In this document: positions 14,334 through 23,617 of the stretch, piece after piece
Numbering within the stretch: position 1 is the first letter of the stretch
Layout: the number at the start of each line of letters is the position of its first letter
Assembly: GCA_947258435.1 (NCBI GenBank)
Contig: CAMYID010000023.1
Span: forward strand, 1-64,000
Reading direction: 5' to 3'
DNA from: an uncultured Alphaproteobacteria bacterium
GTDB taxonomy: Bacteria > Pseudomonadota > Alphaproteobacteria > UBA11222
DNA: 64,000 bases
The notes under the pieces: model-generated
What the model was told of the DNA's origin: nothing
What the model saw: only the letters and a program-made list of their open reading frames with translations
The model's database searches: none
Position numbers and translations under genes: made by a program

Positions 14334-16061
14334 ATGCACGATCTGGTTATTCGTGGCGGCACAATCATCGACGGATCCGGCGGCGACCGCTATATCGGTG
14401 ATGTAGCCATTGATGACGGCACAATCACGGCCGTCGGCACGGTGTCGGGCAAGGGCAAAAAAGAAATTGACGCAGCCGGCCTGCTTGTCACGCCGGGCTT
14501 TGTGGACGTGCATACCCATTATGACGCGCAGGTATCCTGGGACAAGATGGTCTCCCCCTCCTGCTGGCACGGTGTGACCACCGTCGTGATGGGTAATTGC
14601 AGCGTGGGATTCGCGCCGGCCAAACCGGAAATGCGCGAACAGATGATCGAACTGATGGAAGGCGTGGAAGATATTCCCGGTGCAGCACTTACCGAAGGGC
14701 TCGACTGGGCATGGGAAACCTTCCCCGAATATCTCGACGCTATCGACCGCATTCCCCATGCGATCGATATCGGTGCCCAGTTGCCCCACGCCGCACTGCG
14801 CGTTTATGTGATGGGCGAGCGGGCCATCAAGCGCGAAGCCGCAACTGATGAGGAGATCGCGGAAATGGGCAGGATTGCCCGCGAAGCGATGGAAGCCGGC
14901 GCGGTGGGGATGTCCTCCTCGCGCACGATCCTGCACAAATCCATCAAGGGCGAGATCATCGCCTCCTATGGCGCGGACAAAAAGGAACTTGTCGGCATTG
15001 CCAAGGAAATGGGCAAAGGCGGCAAGGGCGTGTTCGAGATGATTTCCGATCTGCGCGATGTGGATGAGGAATTCTCGATCTTCCGCGAAATGGTTGCCGA
15101 AAGCGGCCTGCCCATGTCGATTTCAATGGCCGAAAGCGACAGCAAGCCCGATGGCTGGCGTGAACTGCACGCGAAAATGGAAGAAGCGGCAAAAGAAGGG
15201 CTGACCCTGCGCGGCCAGGTTGCCCCGCGCCCCATCGGCATTCTGATGGGACTGCAGGCAACATTCCACCCGTTCAGCAGTAATCCCAGCTATCGTGAGA
15301 TTGCTGACCTCCCCCATGATGAGAAAGTCGCCGCGATGCGTGACCCCGCAAGGCGGGCGAAAATCATCGCGGAAGAGCCTGAGAATCCCAGCATGGCCGC
15401 TGCGTTCCTTGGCGCATTGCATCGGGTGTTCCAGCTTGGCGATCCGCCCGAATATGAACCGCTGCCCGAAGACAGCCTGCATGGCCGCGCCGAACGGGCA
15501 GGCGTCGATCCCAAAGAGCTGTGCTATGACGCGCTGCTCGAAAAGGATGGCAAGGAACTGCTCTATGTTCCGTTCGCGAACTATGCATTCGGCAATCTGG
15601 ACACGGTGCGCGAAATGTTGCTGAGCGAACATACCGCACCGGGCCTTGGCGATGGCGGTGCGCATTGCGGCGCAATCTGCGATGCAAGCTTCCCGACCTA
15701 TCTGCTGACCCACTGGGCGCGGGACCGGAAGCGGGGCGAGCAGTTGCCGCTCGAATTCCTGGTCAAACGGCAGACCCGCGACACAGCTGTCTTGGCCGGT
15801 TTCCTTGATCGCGGTGTAATTCAGCCTGGCATGAAGGCGGACATCAATGTCATCGATTTCGATCAGCTGTCGATCCGGCCGCCTGAAATCATCTATGACC
15901 TGCCGACCGGCGCGCGCCGTCTGATCCAGAAAGCGGAAGGCTATCGCTATACGATCAAGGCGGGCAAAGTCACCTTTGAGGATGGCGACTCCACCGGTGA
16001 ATTCCCCGGTCATCTGGTGCGCGGGCAGCAACCGGCACCGGTCGCTCAAGCCGCCGAATAG
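14334..16061 (+). CDS. N-acyl-D-amino-acid deacylase family amidohydrolase
   Basis: A 575-residue metal-dependent hydrolase related to D-aminoacylases. The N-terminal beta strand MHDLVIRGGTIIDGSGGD is followed by the zinc-binding VDVHTHYDAQ near residue 65, GVTTVVMGNCSVGFAP near residue 80, and GDGGAHCGAICD near residue 440, whose Asp and His belong to the metal site. The ending DLPTGARRLIQKAEGYRYTI is usual for the family. I begin at the ATG at 14334, which follows GGGAGGAATTC. The gene is divergent from the acyl-CoA dehydrogenase operon and ends in a strong terminator. Many relatives in catabolic clusters have unknown amide substrates, so a D-amino acid substrate should not be assumed. Confidence 0.85.
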   Translation: MHDLVIRGGTIIDGSGGDRYIGDVAIDDGTITAVGTVSGKGKKEIDAAGLLVTPGFVDVHTHYDAQVSWDKMVSPSCWHGVTTVVMGNCSVGFAPAKPEMREQMIELMEGVEDIPGAALTEGLDWAWETFPEYLDAIDRIPHAIDIGAQLPHAALRVYVMGERAIKREAATDEEIAEMGRIAREAMEAGAVGMSSSRTILHKSIKGEIIASYGADKKELVGIAKEMGKGGKGVFEMISDLRDVDEEFSIFREMVAESGLPMSISMAESDSKPDGWRELHAKMEEAAKEGLTLRGQVAPRPIGILMGLQATFHPFSSNPSYREIADLPHDEKVAAMRDPARRAKIIAEEPENPSMAAAFLGALHRVFQLGDPPEYEPLPEDSLHGRAERAGVDPKELCYDALLEKDGKELLYVPFANYAFGNLDTVREMLLSEHTAPGLGDGGAHCGAICDASFPTYLLTHWARDRKRGEQLPLEFLVKRQTRDTAVLAGFLDRGVIQPGMKADINVIDFDQLSIRPPEIIYDLPTGARRLIQKAEGYRYTIKAGKVTFEDGDSTGEFPGHLVRGQQPAPVAQAAE

Positions 16062-16091
16062 CAGAACAAGCCTCTACACAGACAAACCCGA

Positions 16092-16121
16092 ACCGGGGGC
16101 AATTCCGCCCCCGGTTTTTTT
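16092..16121 (+). terminator. strong Rho-independent terminator after the amidohydrolase gene
   Basis: ACCGGGGGC, six loop bases, then GCCCCCGGT followed by a run of seven T residues. Confidence 0.85.
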
Positions 16122-16177
16122 ATGCGCTGCGGTTCCCGCACGCAACGGGCGGGGCGCGCAGTCACATTGATATCTAG

Positions 16178-17341
16178 CTAGCTATCGAGATAGAGCCCAA
16201 GACCTACAATGCCGGCCAGGAAAAGGGTGTTGAGCAGCAAAATCAGGACAGGCCGCCAACCGACTTCGGCAAGTTTGGCAAAAGAGGTTTTGACGCCAAG
16301 CGCTGCAATCGCGGCCAGCAGGCACCAGCGCGACAAGGTACTGCCCGACTGGGTGAGTTCGGGCGGCATAACCGCGAAACTGTTCAGGGTTACAAGCCCC
16401 AGAAACAGCCACAGAAACCAGGGAATATTCGGTATTTTACGCGCTGTTCTCTGACCATTGGCCTGATCCTGCGCCGCGGAGAAGGCGGCGGCTGTCTGAA
16501 CGAAGATCAGGCTGAGGCACATCACTACCGGCACAAGCATTGCCACGCGTAATAATTTGACGATTGTGGAGGTGTCGCCTGTCAGCTCTGAAATGATGTA
16601 GCCCGCGCCGACCACCTGCGCCACATCGTGAATGGTGCCGCCCAGAAAGATACCCGCGGTAACATTGTCCATCCCAAGCTGGGTGACAAAAGCAGGATAA
16701 AGTACCATCGCAACGGTCGACAGCGTGGTAACGCCGATCACGGTGACAATCGTATTCTGCTCAAGCCGCTGTGATTGCGGCATCACCGATGCGATGGCAA
16801 GCGCCGCCGAAGCCCCGCAGATCGCAACCGCGCCGCCGCTCAGCACCCCCTGCTCGCGCTCAAGCCCCAAAAGGCGGGCTGAAATCACGCTGAACAGGAT
16901 TGTCGCGATCACCGCGCAAACAACAATGGCAAAATTGCTTAAACCAAGCCCCGCAATCTGGTCAAACGTCACGCGCAGTCCAAGCAACCCCACACCAAGG
17001 CGCAGAACACCCCGCGCCGTCAGATCGATACCCGGCTGACATCGCCTATCATCGGACAGAAAATGAAACCCCATCCCCAACAACAGCGCAAACAGCATGA
17101 CAGGCCCGCCATAATGATCTGCAATCCACGCGGCGGCCAGCCCCACGACAATCGCGATCATCAAGCCGGGGGCGATAAGGCGCATATATCGCAGCAACCC
17201 GGCAAGCGACCATTCGGGCGGTGGCGGGGGCGCTTCGACAAGGCCTTCCATCGCATCCCAGGATAAATCGCTGCCCGTCCGGCTGTTCCCTGCCATGTTA
17301 TTTTCCATATCCGGTATGTAGTTTTCGGGCAGAGTAAACAT
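16178..17341 (-). CDS. YeiH/UPF0324 family putative sulfate exporter
   Basis: A 387-residue inner-membrane protein with about ten hydrophobic helices beginning near residue 52 (GLMIAIVVGLAAAWIADHY). Characteristic stretches are GVLRLGVGLLGLRVTFDQI, GGAVAICGASAALAIA near residue 165, FLGGTIHDVAQVVGAGY near residue 225 and VMCLSLIFV. That set defines the YeiH family, whose members are described as sulfate exporters in taurine-degrading and other bacteria; the transported ion here is inference. The cytoplasmic N-terminus carries a proline run (PPPPPEW). No clear ribosome site precedes the track start, and the later methionines MENN or MAGNS are possible starts. Confidence 0.8.
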   Translation of the reverse strand: MFTLPENYIPDMENNMAGNSRTGSDLSWDAMEGLVEAPPPPPEWSLAGLLRYMRLIAPGLMIAIVVGLAAAWIADHYGGPVMLFALLLGMGFHFLSDDRRCQPGIDLTARGVLRLGVGLLGLRVTFDQIAGLGLSNFAIVVCAVIATILFSVISARLLGLEREQGVLSGGAVAICGASAALAIASVMPQSQRLEQNTIVTVIGVTTLSTVAMVLYPAFVTQLGMDNVTAGIFLGGTIHDVAQVVGAGYIISELTGDTSTIVKLLRVAMLVPVVMCLSLIFVQTAAAFSAAQDQANGQRTARKIPNIPWFLWLFLGLVTLNSFAVMPPELTQSGSTLSRWCLLAAIAALGVKTSFAKLAEVGWRPVLILLLNTLFLAGIVGLGLYLDS

Positions 17342-17467
17342 GATCAGTTGTTTTTTGCAATTCTGCCTCTTTCATCGCGCGCACGGGTAAGGCACTATGC
17401 GGGTAAGGTAATGTGTCGTGCCGCGCACGCCCATTACGATCAAGAATTAACAATGGGAGGTAAGCTG

Positions 17468-18754
17468 ATGAAAGTCTGTTGGTTTCATCTGATGCCCTAT
17501 ACCGAGCTTCCGGACGATTTTACCCAGAAGCATGACTCCGTCTGGGTCGATATCGACTCGCGCCTGTTCGACCCGAAACGCGCGCATCATATGTATAACG
17601 ACTTCATGGATGAGCTTGAATTTGCCGCGAGCTGCGGATTCGACGCCATCTGCGTGAACGAGCATCACAATAACGGTTATGGGCTGATGCCCTCGCCCAA
17701 TATCATCGCGGCAACCCTTGCCCGCCGGACGACCGAAAGCGGGCCTGCGATCTGCATCATGGGGAATTCGCTCGCGCTCTATAACCCGCCCACCCGCATC
17801 GCCGAGGAAATGGCGATGATCGACTGCATCTCCGGCGGACGGCTGATCGCGGGCTTCCCGGTCGGCACGCCGATGGACACCTGCTATGCATTCGGGGAGA
17901 ATCCGTCGCATCTGCGTGTCAAATATCGCGAGGCACATGATCTGGTGATGCAGGCCTGGACCAATCCGGACACCTTCTCCTTCAACGGGCGCTATCACCA
18001 GATCCCTTACGTGAATATCTGGCCGCGTCCGGTGCAGCAGCCGCATCCGCCGGTCTGGATTCCGGGCGGCGGCTCGGTCGAAACCTTCGAATGGTGCGCC
18101 GAGATGGACTATGTTTATTCCTATCTCAGCTATTTCGGCTACAAGGCCGGCCTTGCCACGATGAATGACTTCTGGGATACGATGTCCCGGCTTGGCAAGG
18201 ACCGTAACCCGTATCGTGCGGGCTTCCTGCAGTTTGTCGGCGTCGCCGAAAGCAAGGAAGAGGCGATGAAGCTCTATAAGGAACCGGCGGAATATTTCTA
18301 TGGCCGCTGTTTGCATGTGGATCCGCGCTATTCCTCGCCCCCGGGCTATACGACCGAGGAAACGATGCGCCGCAAATACAAGTCTCAGGTTGCCGCGGTC
18401 GCTGACAAAAAGGCGGATTCAGAGAAGAAGAGCGGCCTTGGCACCCCGGTTGATATGTCCATCGAATTCATCGAACGCGAAGGCTATGTCATCCTCGGCA
18501 GTCCCGATGAGGTGGCCGAGAAGTTGCGCGAGGTGGCGATCAACATGAATGTCGGCCATCTCATGCTGCTGCTGCAATATGGCAATATGAGCAAGGACCT
18601 TGCGAACTATAACACCAAGCTGTTCGCCGAAAAGGTAATGCCACAGATCCACGGCCTGTTTGACGATGAATGGGAAGATCACTGGTGGCCCAAGCCAATG
18701 CCCAAGCAAGAGCGGGCAATCCCGGCGCCGATCAAGCAGGAGGCCGCGGAGTGA
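17468..18754 (+). CDS. LLM class flavin-dependent oxidoreductase
   Basis: A 428-residue luciferase-like monooxygenase. The start MKVCWFHLMPYTELPDDF follows GGGAGGTAAGCTG, so the longer track ORF is not used. Family signatures are FDAICVNEHHNNGYG near residue 52, the stretch GPAICIMGNSLALYNPP, MIDCISGGRLIAGFPVG, and VWIPGGGSVETFEW near residue 200. The last 90 residues form a long extension (VAEKLREVAINMNVGHLMLL) typical of larger LLM proteins in terpenoid or steroid pathways. The following alpha/beta hydrolase overlaps by 4 bases (GTGA), implying a coupled two-step reaction, such as Baeyer-Villiger-type or ring-opening oxidation followed by hydrolysis; this is inference. Confidence 0.82.
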   Translation: MKVCWFHLMPYTELPDDFTQKHDSVWVDIDSRLFDPKRAHHMYNDFMDELEFAASCGFDAICVNEHHNNGYGLMPSPNIIAATLARRTTESGPAICIMGNSLALYNPPTRIAEEMAMIDCISGGRLIAGFPVGTPMDTCYAFGENPSHLRVKYREAHDLVMQAWTNPDTFSFNGRYHQIPYVNIWPRPVQQPHPPVWIPGGGSVETFEWCAEMDYVYSYLSYFGYKAGLATMNDFWDTMSRLGKDRNPYRAGFLQFVGVAESKEEAMKLYKEPAEYFYGRCLHVDPRYSSPPGYTTEETMRRKYKSQVAAVADKKADSEKKSGLGTPVDMSIEFIEREGYVILGSPDEVAEKLREVAINMNVGHLMLLLQYGNMSKDLANYNTKLFAEKVMPQIHGLFDDEWEDHWWPKPMPKQERAIPAPIKQEAAE

Positions 18755-19533
18755 GTGAGTTGAAGGAGCGTAACGTAACGCTGAACGGTGTTGAAACGCG
18801 GATCTGGGAAAAGGGCGAAGGCGAACCGATCGGCTATTTTCCGGGCTTTGGCGGCACACCGCGCTGGCATGCATTTCTTGATGTACTTGCCGAAAACCGC
18901 AAGGTGATCGTGCCCTCGCTACCGGGTTTTCCTGGGGGCGGGCTCGGCCATCTGGAGCTGGACAGCCAGCTTGACTGGGTTATGGCCTGCAATGATCTGC
19001 TTGATCTGGCCGGGCTGAAAGGGTCCGATCTTGTCGGCGTCGGTTTCGGTGGCGCACTTGCCGCCGATGTCGCCGCGGTTTTTCCTGAATCGGTGCGCAA
19101 GCTCGTGCTGATATCGCCCTATGGCCTGTTCATTGACAAGGATCCGATCACTAATATCTGGGCGCAGCGCCCGGGCACAGTGCAGAACATCCTCTGCACC
19201 CATCCCGAACGCTTTCTGGAGTTGACGGCAACGCCCAATGACTATGACCCGACCGAATGGAATATCGAAATGATCCGTGCGGCCGAGGCCGGCGCCCGGT
19301 TCCTGTGGCCGAATGGCAATACCCGTCTGTCAAGGCGTCTGCCGCGCATCAAGCAGCCGACCTTGCTGCTCTGGGGAGCCGAGGACAAGGTGATCCCGCA
19401 ATCCTACGCCAAGATATTTGCCGACGGCATTTCAGGCGAGACAAAGATCGAAACGATCACAGGCGCGGGACATCTTGCGGAACTCGATGAACCCGAAGCA
19501 GTTGCAAAGGCAATCCACGCTTTTACTGGCTAG
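18751..19533 (+). CDS. alpha/beta hydrolase
   Basis: A 260-residue alpha/beta-fold hydrolase starting at GTG 18751, inside the stop of the preceding LLM gene. The first strands contain GEPIGYFPGFGGTPRWHAFL. The nucleophile elbow reads LVGVGFGGALAAD near residue 93: the expected G-x-S-x-G serine is replaced by phenylalanine (VGFGG), so classical serine hydrolysis is doubtful. A C-terminal aspartate (LLWGAEDKVI) and histidine (ITGAGHLAEL) are present. Without the serine it may be a cofactor-free dioxygenase-like, decarboxylase-like or binding member of the fold. The coupling to the LLM enzyme suggests it handles that enzyme's product. A good terminator follows. Confidence 0.8.
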   Translation: MSELKERNVTLNGVETRIWEKGEGEPIGYFPGFGGTPRWHAFLDVLAENRKVIVPSLPGFPGGGLGHLELDSQLDWVMACNDLLDLAGLKGSDLVGVGFGGALAADVAAVFPESVRKLVLISPYGLFIDKDPITNIWAQRPGTVQNILCTHPERFLELTATPNDYDPTEWNIEMIRAAEAGARFLWPNGNTRLSRRLPRIKQPTLLLWGAEDKVIPQSYAKIFADGISGETKIETITGAGHLAELDEPEAVAKAIHAFTG

Positions 19534-19564
19534 CGCGCTGCTTGGCCTCTCAATAGAATGACCG

Positions 19565-19596
19565 ACGGGGGCGGCCCAAGGCTGCCCCCGGTTTTT
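19565..19596 (+). terminator. Rho-independent terminator after the LLM/hydrolase operon
   Basis: CGGGGGC and GCCCCCG frame an inner GCC/GGC pairing, followed by GGTTTTT. It lies 31 bases past the hydrolase stop. Confidence 0.8.
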
Positions 19597-19721
19597 ATGC
19601 GCGCAGATTTCCATGCGCATAAGCAGCACAAGCATCAACCCCGTCATCCAGGGTAATATTCGGGGCCATACGAAAATGACAGTCTTGCCGGTCGGCAAGC
19701 GGATCAGGGAGGGAAAAGGCA

Positions 19722-20702
19722 ATGAAAGCAATGATATGCGATGCAATTGGCGAACCGGAGGACCTGCGCCTCAAGAACGTCGAGGCACCGGCCATGCGCG
19801 ACGATCAGTTGCGCATCCGCGTATACGCGGCGGCGCTTAATTTCCCTGACATTCTCACCGTACAGGGTAAATACCAGCATAAGCCGCCCCTGCCCTTTGC
19901 GCCCGGCATGGAATGCGCGGGCGAGGTGATCGAAGTCGGCCCCAAGGCACGCGGCGGGTTTCGACCTGGTGACCGGGTGATGGCCAACCCCGGCGTGGGT
20001 TGCCTTGCCGAAGAGGTTTGCGCCCATCCCGACAAGGTCTATGGCATCCCTGACAATGTAACCTTCGAAGCGGCAGCCGGGTTCATCGTGACTTATGGCA
20101 CCGTTTATCACGCCTTTGTCGATCGCGGGGCACTGCGCCCGGGGGAAAGCCTGCTTGTACTCGGTGCGGCGGGGGGCGTCGGGCTATGCGCGGTTGAGCT
20201 TGGCAAGCTGATGGGCGCGCAGGTCATCGCGGCCGCCAGCAGTGATGCAAAGCTGAAACTCTGCGGTGAATATGGGGCCGATCACCTGCTCAATTATAAT
20301 GAGGAGCCGATCAAGGAAACCGTGCTCGGCCTGACCGATGAGCAGGGGGCGGATGTGGTGTTCGATCCGGTTGGCGGCGATGCGACATTTCAGAGCCTGC
20401 GCTGCATGAACCGTGGCGGCAGGCTGCTTATCGTCGGATTTGCCAGCGGCCCGATCCCCGAAATTCCCGCCAACCGCCTGCTGCTGCGGCAATGTCAGGC
20501 GGTAGGGGTTGCCTTCGGTTCCTATGGCGCGCAATTCCCCGACCGGATTCGGGCCAATATGGCGGTGCTGACCGACTGGTGGAAACACGGCATGCTGAAA
20601 CCCCATGTCTCGATGAGCTTCCCGCTTGAGGAAGCGGTCGCCGCAATGAACGCCCTCACCACCCGCAAAGCCACCGGCAAAGTCGTCGTCAAGCTGCGGT
20701 GA
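19722..20702 (+). CDS. NADPH:quinone oxidoreductase family (zinc-independent MDR) protein
   Basis: A 326-residue medium-chain dehydrogenase/reductase. MKAMICDAIGEPEDLRLKNV opens the GroES-like part, FPDILTVQGKYQHKPPLPF near residue 42 and FAPGMECAGEV follow, and the Rossmann glycine motif LGAAGGVGLCAVELGKLMGA is near residue 146. Catalytic zinc ligands are absent, as in the quinone oxidoreductase (QorA-like) branch. The ATG follows AGGGAGGGAAAAGG. Members reduce quinones or enones, often in catabolic clusters; the substrate is not readable. It stands alone between two terminated operons, converging with the acyl-CoA synthetase gene 57 bases away. Confidence 0.85.
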   Translation: MKAMICDAIGEPEDLRLKNVEAPAMRDDQLRIRVYAAALNFPDILTVQGKYQHKPPLPFAPGMECAGEVIEVGPKARGGFRPGDRVMANPGVGCLAEEVCAHPDKVYGIPDNVTFEAAAGFIVTYGTVYHAFVDRGALRPGESLLVLGAAGGVGLCAVELGKLMGAQVIAAASSDAKLKLCGEYGADHLLNYNEEPIKETVLGLTDEQGADVVFDPVGGDATFQSLRCMNRGGRLLIVGFASGPIPEIPANRLLLRQCQAVGVAFGSYGAQFPDRIRANMAVLTDWWKHGMLKPHVSMSFPLEEAVAAMNALTTRKATGKVVVKLR

Positions 20703-20759
20703 TGCAAATCTGCAAGCCAGCCCTTCAAAGAGCAGGATGAAGCGAACGCGGGCCCTCAC

Positions 20760-22325
20760 CTACCCCACCTGGCGGTCCTGATCTTTCCAATATTGCGCGC
20801 GCAGGGCTTTTTTGTCGGGTTTGCCAAGGCCTGTTACCGGTAGCTCATCGGCAAAGACGATGCTTTTGGGGGTCTGGACAGAGCCCTTGGCCTGCTTCAC
20901 ATGCGCAATCAGCGCGGTCTCATCCACCGCCGCATCCGGGCGCAGGACGACGATACCCATGACCGCTTCCCCCCATTTCGGGTCAGGAACACCAATCACG
21001 GCAGCCATCGCCACCGCGGGATGGGCGGTCAGCACGTCCTCGACCTCGCGCGGGAAGACGTTAAAGCCGCCTGTCACGATCATATCCTTGGAGCGATCGA
21101 CGATATAGATGAAGCCGCGCTCATCCATCCGCGCCATATCACCGGTATGGAGCCAACCGCCTCTGAGCGTTGCGGCGGTTTCTTCGGGTCGCTTCCAATA
21201 TTCAACCATGGTATTGGGGCTGCGGAAGCAAATCTCCCCGACCTCCCCCTGGGGCACTTCATTGAGCTCCTCATCGAGGATGCGGACCAGATTGCCCGGC
21301 ATCGGCCGGCCGCAGGAGGCAAGCGGTTCGGGATCCTCCGGATCGTGATCGGACTGCCGCAGACTGCACCCCATGGCCGTGACCTCGGTCTGCCCATAAG
21401 CCTGGGTAAACACGGCTCCAAACCGCGTCATCGCCTCCTTCAGTCGTGTCGGCGACATGGGGGCGGCGCCATAAAGCATGGTCTGCAGACTGGCGACATC
21501 GGTGCGTTCGAGCGCGGGATGATCAAGCAGGACATAAATCATGGTCGGCACCAGAAAGCCCACCGTGATTTTCTCCCGCGCAATCGTGTCGAGATATTCT
21601 TCCGGATCAAAGCCGGCGAGCAGATGTACCGTCCCGCCAAGCAGGAATGTCGGCGGTATAAGCGCACCGGCAGCATGTGAAATCGGCGTCGCCGCCAATG
21701 TCCGTGCCTCGCCCGGCCAGTCCCAGCCATGCAGTGCGATGAGATAGGAGGAAACAAAGCTTGTATGCCGGTGCACAACCCCCTTGGGGCGACCGGTCGT
21801 CCCGCCGGTATAAAGGATATAGGCGATATCGTCGGGATCCCCCATATCGGTGAGCGGAGCGGGTGACAAGCCCGCCGCCTGCGCGGACAGATCGTCCATC
21901 CCTTCAGCAGGACCAAAGCTCAGGCAGCGCATCTGCGGCGCAGCATCAGCCACCGCACGCCCCTTTTCGGCATAACCGTCCGCATCGACGATCAGGGTCG
22001 TGATTTCCGCATCCTCGACGATAAACTGGTGATCGGCGACCGAACCAAGCGGATGCAGCCAGGTCAGCCGCGCGCCCAGATGGGCAAGCGCTGCCTGTAC
22101 AAACACGGCTTCCGCCCGGTTCGCGGTCAGCATGGCAACCGCATCGCCGCGCCCCACCCCGCGCGCGGCAAGCGCCTGGGTGAATTTGCTGATCTCCTCC
22201 CCCATCGCGCGGTAGCTATAGCGCTGATCGCGGCAGACCAGCGCCTCACGGTCGGGATAGCGCGCAATCGCCATGCGGAAAATCTCACCAACGGTGCAGG
22301 TAGCGTGTACATTCGCCTGGGGCAT
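20760..22325 (-). CDS. AMP-dependent acyl-CoA synthetase/ligase
   Basis: A 521-residue adenylate-forming ligase that activates a carboxylic acid as acyl-AMP and then acyl-CoA. The P-loop-like motif YILYTGGTTGRPKGVVH is near residue 170; AYGQTEVTAMG, GWLHTGDMARMDERGF and DRSKDMIVTGGFNVFPREVE mark the core and hinge regions, and the catalytic lysine lies in LPVTGLGKPDKKAL near the C-terminus. The ATG has GGAGG just upstream. It is the last gene of a minus-strand run containing a serine hydrolase, a HAD phosphatase and the biotin genes, separated from the nearest by 60 bases. The acid substrate is not evident; the neighbourhood suggests medium-chain or aromatic acids. Confidence 0.88.
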   Translation of the reverse strand: MPQANVHATCTVGEIFRMAIARYPDREALVCRDQRYSYRAMGEEISKFTQALAARGVGRGDAVAMLTANRAEAVFVQAALAHLGARLTWLHPLGSVADHQFIVEDAEITTLIVDADGYAEKGRAVADAAPQMRCLSFGPAEGMDDLSAQAAGLSPAPLTDMGDPDDIAYILYTGGTTGRPKGVVHRHTSFVSSYLIALHGWDWPGEARTLAATPISHAAGALIPPTFLLGGTVHLLAGFDPEEYLDTIAREKITVGFLVPTMIYVLLDHPALERTDVASLQTMLYGAAPMSPTRLKEAMTRFGAVFTQAYGQTEVTAMGCSLRQSDHDPEDPEPLASCGRPMPGNLVRILDEELNEVPQGEVGEICFRSPNTMVEYWKRPEETAATLRGGWLHTGDMARMDERGFIYIVDRSKDMIVTGGFNVFPREVEDVLTAHPAVAMAAVIGVPDPKWGEAVMGIVVLRPDAAVDETALIAHVKQAKGSVQTPKSIVFADELPVTGLGKPDKKALRAQYWKDQDRQVG

Positions 22326-22385
22326 TTCAGATCCTCCTTGTATTTTTTGTCGGGCAGTATTGGGGCGGTCCGTTACTGCTCCAGA

Positions 22386-23612
22386 TCAGTCGATAATCGC
22401 CTGATAGGCCAGTGTCTTCATTTCCCGCCGTAACGGATAAGCTGAAGACGGCATAAGCTGCGTCAGCAGAATTCCGATCATATCCTCACCAGGGTCAATC
22501 CAGAACATGGTGCTGGCCGCCCCGCCCCAGGCATATTCCCCCGCTGTCCCGATAACCTGCGCGCGCGCAGGGTCAAGCATCACCGAAAAACCAAGTCCAA
22601 AACCGATCCCGTCATAGCTTGTCTCGCTGAATACCGCCTGGCCCATGCTGGTGAGATCGCCGCCAGACGGCAGATGATTAAGCGTCATATATTCAACGGT
22701 CTTGCGGCCAAGCAGCCTTTCGCCCGCAACTTCCCCCTTATTGAGCAGCATGCAGCAAAACCGCAGATAGTCGGCGGCAGTCGAGGCAAGCCCGCCGCCG
22801 CCAGACAAAAATACCGGTGTCTCGAGATAACGGCTTTCTCCGGGCGGATCGGCCAGCATCAGGCTGCCATCCTTGCGGCGGGAATAGTTTGCTGTCAGAC
22901 GGTCGATTTTGTCGCGCGATACCTGGAACGCTGTGTCGCACATGCCAAGCGGGTCGAGGATACGCTCCGCAAAGAACCGGTCAAGCGGCTGACCGGAGAT
23001 CACCTCGACAAGATGGCCCAGCACATCGGTTGCCATGGAATAGTTCCAGCGCGCACCTGGCTGAAACTGAAGCGGCAGCGCGGCCAGTTTTTCAATCGTC
23101 TCCCGCGTCGAATAGGGTGAGGTCGCACCTTCCAGTTTTTCACGCCGGTACATCGCGTCAACCGGCGAGCTGCCCATGAAGGAATAGGTCAGACCAGAAG
23201 TATGGGTCAGCAAGTCGCGAAAGGTGATATCGCGTTCCGCCGGTACGGTTTCAGGTGCGCGCATCGTGCCGCCCACAAAAACCTCCATATCGGAAAATAC
23301 CGGCAGGAAAGCGCGAACCGGATCGTCGAGCTGAAAATGTCCTTCCTCGTAAAGCATCATGATCGCAACCGAGGTAAGCGGCTTGGTCATCGAATAAATC
23401 CGGAAGATCGCATCCTCGCGCATGGGCGTACCGGATTCCACATCCATATTGCCGATGGCGGACAGATGCGCGGTTTCCCCATGCCGGTGGACAAGGGTGA
23501 CAAGGCCCGCAAGCTTGCCCTCATCCACATAGCGCTGAAAATGCGCCGGAATCCGGGCAAGCCGGTCCGCATTCATGCCGGATTGATCCGACCGCCCGCT
23601 GGCTGCCGCCAT
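22386..23612 (-). CDS. serine hydrolase, beta-lactamase/class C-like
   Basis: A 408-residue protein of the beta-lactamase-related (class C/EstB) family. The catalytic SxxK is SMTK in FRIYSMTKPLTSVAIM near residue 77; the second motif is Y-S-M in RWNYSMATDVLGHL, and AGEYAWGGAASTMFWID supplies the third, GG-type motif near the C-terminus. No clear signal peptide is seen, so it is likely a cytoplasmic esterase or amidase. The start at 23612 follows GGAGGAG; the track start is earlier. It lies 5 bases after the HAD gene, making it the fifth gene of the biotin cluster by position, though a role in biotin synthesis is not established. Confidence 0.85.
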   Translation of the reverse strand: MAAASGRSDQSGMNADRLARIPAHFQRYVDEGKLAGLVTLVHRHGETAHLSAIGNMDVESGTPMREDAIFRIYSMTKPLTSVAIMMLYEEGHFQLDDPVRAFLPVFSDMEVFVGGTMRAPETVPAERDITFRDLLTHTSGLTYSFMGSSPVDAMYRREKLEGATSPYSTRETIEKLAALPLQFQPGARWNYSMATDVLGHLVEVISGQPLDRFFAERILDPLGMCDTAFQVSRDKIDRLTANYSRRKDGSLMLADPPGESRYLETPVFLSGGGGLASTAADYLRFCCMLLNKGEVAGERLLGRKTVEYMTLNHLPSGGDLTSMGQAVFSETSYDGIGFGLGFSVMLDPARAQVIGTAGEYAWGGAASTMFWIDPGEDMIGILLTQLMPSSAYPLRREMKTLAYQAIID

Positions 23613-23617
23613 GACCG

